The position numbers and the translations under genes are program-made. A DNA stretch of 55,546 nucleotides from Bacteroidia bacterium. Lineage in GTDB: Bacteria > Bacteroidota > Bacteroidia > B-17B0 > Aurantibacillaceae. Numbering within the stretch: the first letter of the stretch is position 1; each line of letters starts with the position of its first letter. The DNA lies in the NCBI GenBank assembly GCA_020846025.1, contig JADLER010000166.1, positions 1 to 55,546 on the forward strand. Direction: 5' to 3'. Positions 54,041 through 55,546 of this stretch are shown in pieces. The notes beneath the pieces were generated by a model. It was not told the origin of the DNA, did no database searches, and saw nothing but the letters and a program-made list of their open reading frames with translations.

Positions 54041-55546
54041 TTAGTGCCCCATGATAGGAACACTTTTAACTCTGTATGTTGTAACTTTTATATTACGTTC
54101 TTTTGCTTTATACATTTTAAATTCCTGTATCACCTCTAAAACATCATAATCTATAAATTTGCTATTAGACCCATCAATAATTAGATGAGCGTTTTCTGGA
54201 ACTTTATATAACGATTCTAAAATGCTCCCTTTATTTAAAAAAGATACATCTTCAGCTAATTGCATCTTGATCAATGGTTTTCCATCCTCCTCACCATCTT
54301 CAATTTTATAGTTACTCTTATAATTTTTTCGAAGAATAAAAAAGATAGCAAACACCAAACCTATGGCAATACCTTTTAATAAATCTGTTAATAATACACC
54401 CACAATAGTGGCAAGGAAAGGCAAGAATTGGTCAATACCCAAGGCATACATTTTCTTATATAAATTTACTGCTGATAAATTATATCCTACCATCATTAAG
54501 ATAGCGGCCAATGAAGCGTAAGGAATAAGATTAAGTATATTTGGTATTAATACCACACACAATACTAATAACACTCCATGAAAAATAGTAGATAATTTAG
54601 ATTTTGCACCCGAGTTAATATTAGCCGAGCTTCTTACAATAACTTGCGTAACTGGTAATCCGCCTAATAAACCCGACACGATATTTCCTACACCTTGAGC
54701 TTTTAGTTCACGATTTGGATCAGTGGCGTTTTTTTCAGGATCAAGTTTATCAGTAGCCTCCACGCTTAATAAAGATTCTAAACTAGCAACTAAAGCAATT
54801 GTAAATGCGATGGCATAAGTATTAGGATTGGATAAAGCAGAAAAATCTGGGGTGATAAAAAAATCTCCCACGTTTTCCATAGAGGTAATAACAGGTAAAT
54901 TTACCAAATGTTCGCTCGATAACGCTAAGTCAGGGAAAGAAGATTGAAAGAGGAGGTTTAATAACACGCCTACAATTACAGCAATTAAAGCGCCTGGAAT
55001 AAATTTAAAAAGCTTTATTTGTTTCATAAAAGCCGTATTAAATAAAATTAATATAACTAATGAAACACAAGCTATAATTACAGCCCCTAGATTAATGGCT
55101 TGTAAAGCATTATTTAATTCATCTATAAAATGTTCGTTGGAGCCATTAATTAACAATGATTTATCAAAACCAACTAAATGCGGTATCTCCTTTAAGATTA
55201 AAGTGATACCAATAGCAGCCAACATACCTTTAATAACTGCTGATGGAAAATAAGCACCTATTAATCCTGCACCCAAAAACCCAGCAAAGACTTGTAATAT
55301 TCCAGCTAATATAATGGTTACCAAAAAAGCCTCAAAACTACCAAGTGTAGCAATAGCTGCAATAACTATAGTTATTAACCCCGCAGCCGGACCTGATACC
55401 CCTAAACGAGAACCACTAATTGAGCCTACTACAATTCCACCAACAATACCTGCAATTACTCCTGAAAACAGGATAGGGTTTTCGCCTGTAGAAGCTAGAG
55501 CAATTCCTAAACACAAAGGCAAAGCTACCAAAAAGACCACTAAACT
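54041..55546 (-). CDS. SulP family anion transporter, N-terminus cut by window
   Basis: At least 502 residues; the frame runs open through the window edge and the first residues (SLVVFLVALPLCLG) are inside the first membrane helix, so a short N-terminus is missing. SulP motifs: GIVVGSISGSRLGVSGPAAG and LGGLPVTQVIVRSSANINSG. About ten to twelve membrane segments are followed by a C-terminal STAS domain (about 400-500, HLIIDGSNSKFIDYDVLE). It transports sulfate or bicarbonate; next to carbonic anhydrase, bicarbonate is more likely. Inference only for substrate. Confidence 0.92.
   Translation of the reverse strand, partial: SLVVFLVALPLCLGIALASTGENPILFSGVIAGIVGGIVVGSISGSRLGVSGPAAGLITIVIAAIATLGSFEAFLVTIILAGILQVFAGFLGAGLIGAYFPSAVIKGMLAAIGITLILKEIPHLVGFDKSLLINGSNEHFIDELNNALQAINLGAVIIACVSLVILILFNTAFMKQIKLFKFIPGALIAVIVGVLLNLLFQSSFPDLALSSEHLVNLPVITSMENVGDFFITPDFSALSNPNTYAIAFTIALVASLESLLSVEATDKLDPEKNATDPNRELKAQGVGNIVSGLLGGLPVTQVIVRSSANINSGAKSKLSTIFHGVLLVLCVVLIPNILNLIPYASLAAILMMVGYNLSAVNLYKKMYALGIDQFLPFLATIVGVLLTDLLKGIAIGLVFAIFFILRKNYKSNYKIEDGEEDGKPLIKMQLAEDVSFLNKGSILESLYKVPENAHLIIDGSNSKFIDYDVLEVIQEFKMYKAKERNIKVTTYRVKSVPIMGH

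Noticed and set aside
1-55546. Mobile elements, prophage, tRNA or rRNA genes
   Set aside because: No transposase, integrase, terminal repeats, cloverleaf or rRNA segment seen on reading both strands by eye.

Overview
The window is chromosomal DNA from a low-GC member of the Bacteroidota; I cannot place it below phylum. The grounds are: T9SS cargo with type A or CHU_C-type C-terminal sorting domains, near absence of Shine-Dalgarno sequences, many Bacteroidota-type -7 boxes (TAnnTTTG, often TATCTTTG), a Bacteroidota-type HU-TPR-small basic protein-RNase G block, and a Tgt lacking the usual zinc cysteines. There is no rRNA, tRNA, CRISPR array, prophage or insertion sequence. The left edge cuts ricT and the right edge cuts a SulP transporter.

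Layout. 1-8.6 kb: ricT start, a short-chain dehydrogenase, an LptF/G-family permease with tgt, an unknown secreted protein, a methyltransferase-glycosyltransferase fusion, and a flavoprotein/M20 peptidase pair. 8.7-14 kb: two large secreted adhesin-like proteins. 14-23.2 kb: PgpH-like HD phosphohydrolase, a MurG-like glycosyltransferase divergent from uvrC, gmk, a tiny lipoprotein, a T9SS type A protein and hldD. 23.3-27.9 kb: a 1531-residue secreted repeat protein. 28-34.1 kb: 3-hydroxyanthranilate dioxygenase with an enoyl-CoA hydratase, RNase G, a 29-residue mS38/bS22-like protein, a TPR protein, HU and rpoN. 34.1-37.3 kb: DUF420 protein, FabZ-like hotdog protein, lipoprotein, LolA, thioesterase and YraN. 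37.4-38 kb: DUF4412 protein. 38.2-44.6 kb: a nitrous oxide reduction cluster (cytochrome c, nosZ, membrane protein-NosL fusion, nosD, nosF, nosY). 44.7-55.5 kb: a PQQ-propeller-like protein, a T9SS type A protein, a NarL-type two-component pair, an MFS exporter, radC, a UDP-GlcNAc 2-epimerase, and a beta-carbonic anhydrase next to SulP.

How the genes work together. The nos cluster is a Sec-type (clade II) system: a lipoprotein cytochrome c probably supplies electrons to NosZ, and NosL/D/F/Y mature its copper centres. No nitrite or nitric oxide reductase is visible, so this may be a stand-alone N2O sink. The thioesterase-LolA-lipoprotein-FabZ-like block resembles the accessory genes of flexirubin/aryl-polyene clusters, without ketosynthase, acyl carrier or MMPL exporter in view. 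Carbonic anhydrase plus SulP suggests bicarbonate handling.

Promoter boxes lie so close to several start codons (3 to 8 nt) that near-leaderless mRNAs are likely. I used them to correct starts of gmk, a T9SS gene, the thioesterase, the response regulator, the histidine kinase and the MFS gene. One glycosyltransferase may start at ATT. The best candidates for something undescribed are the membrane-NosL fusion with its cluster architecture, the orphan flexirubin-like export set with a Glu-to-Gln FabZ homologue, and the leaderless/non-ATG starts.
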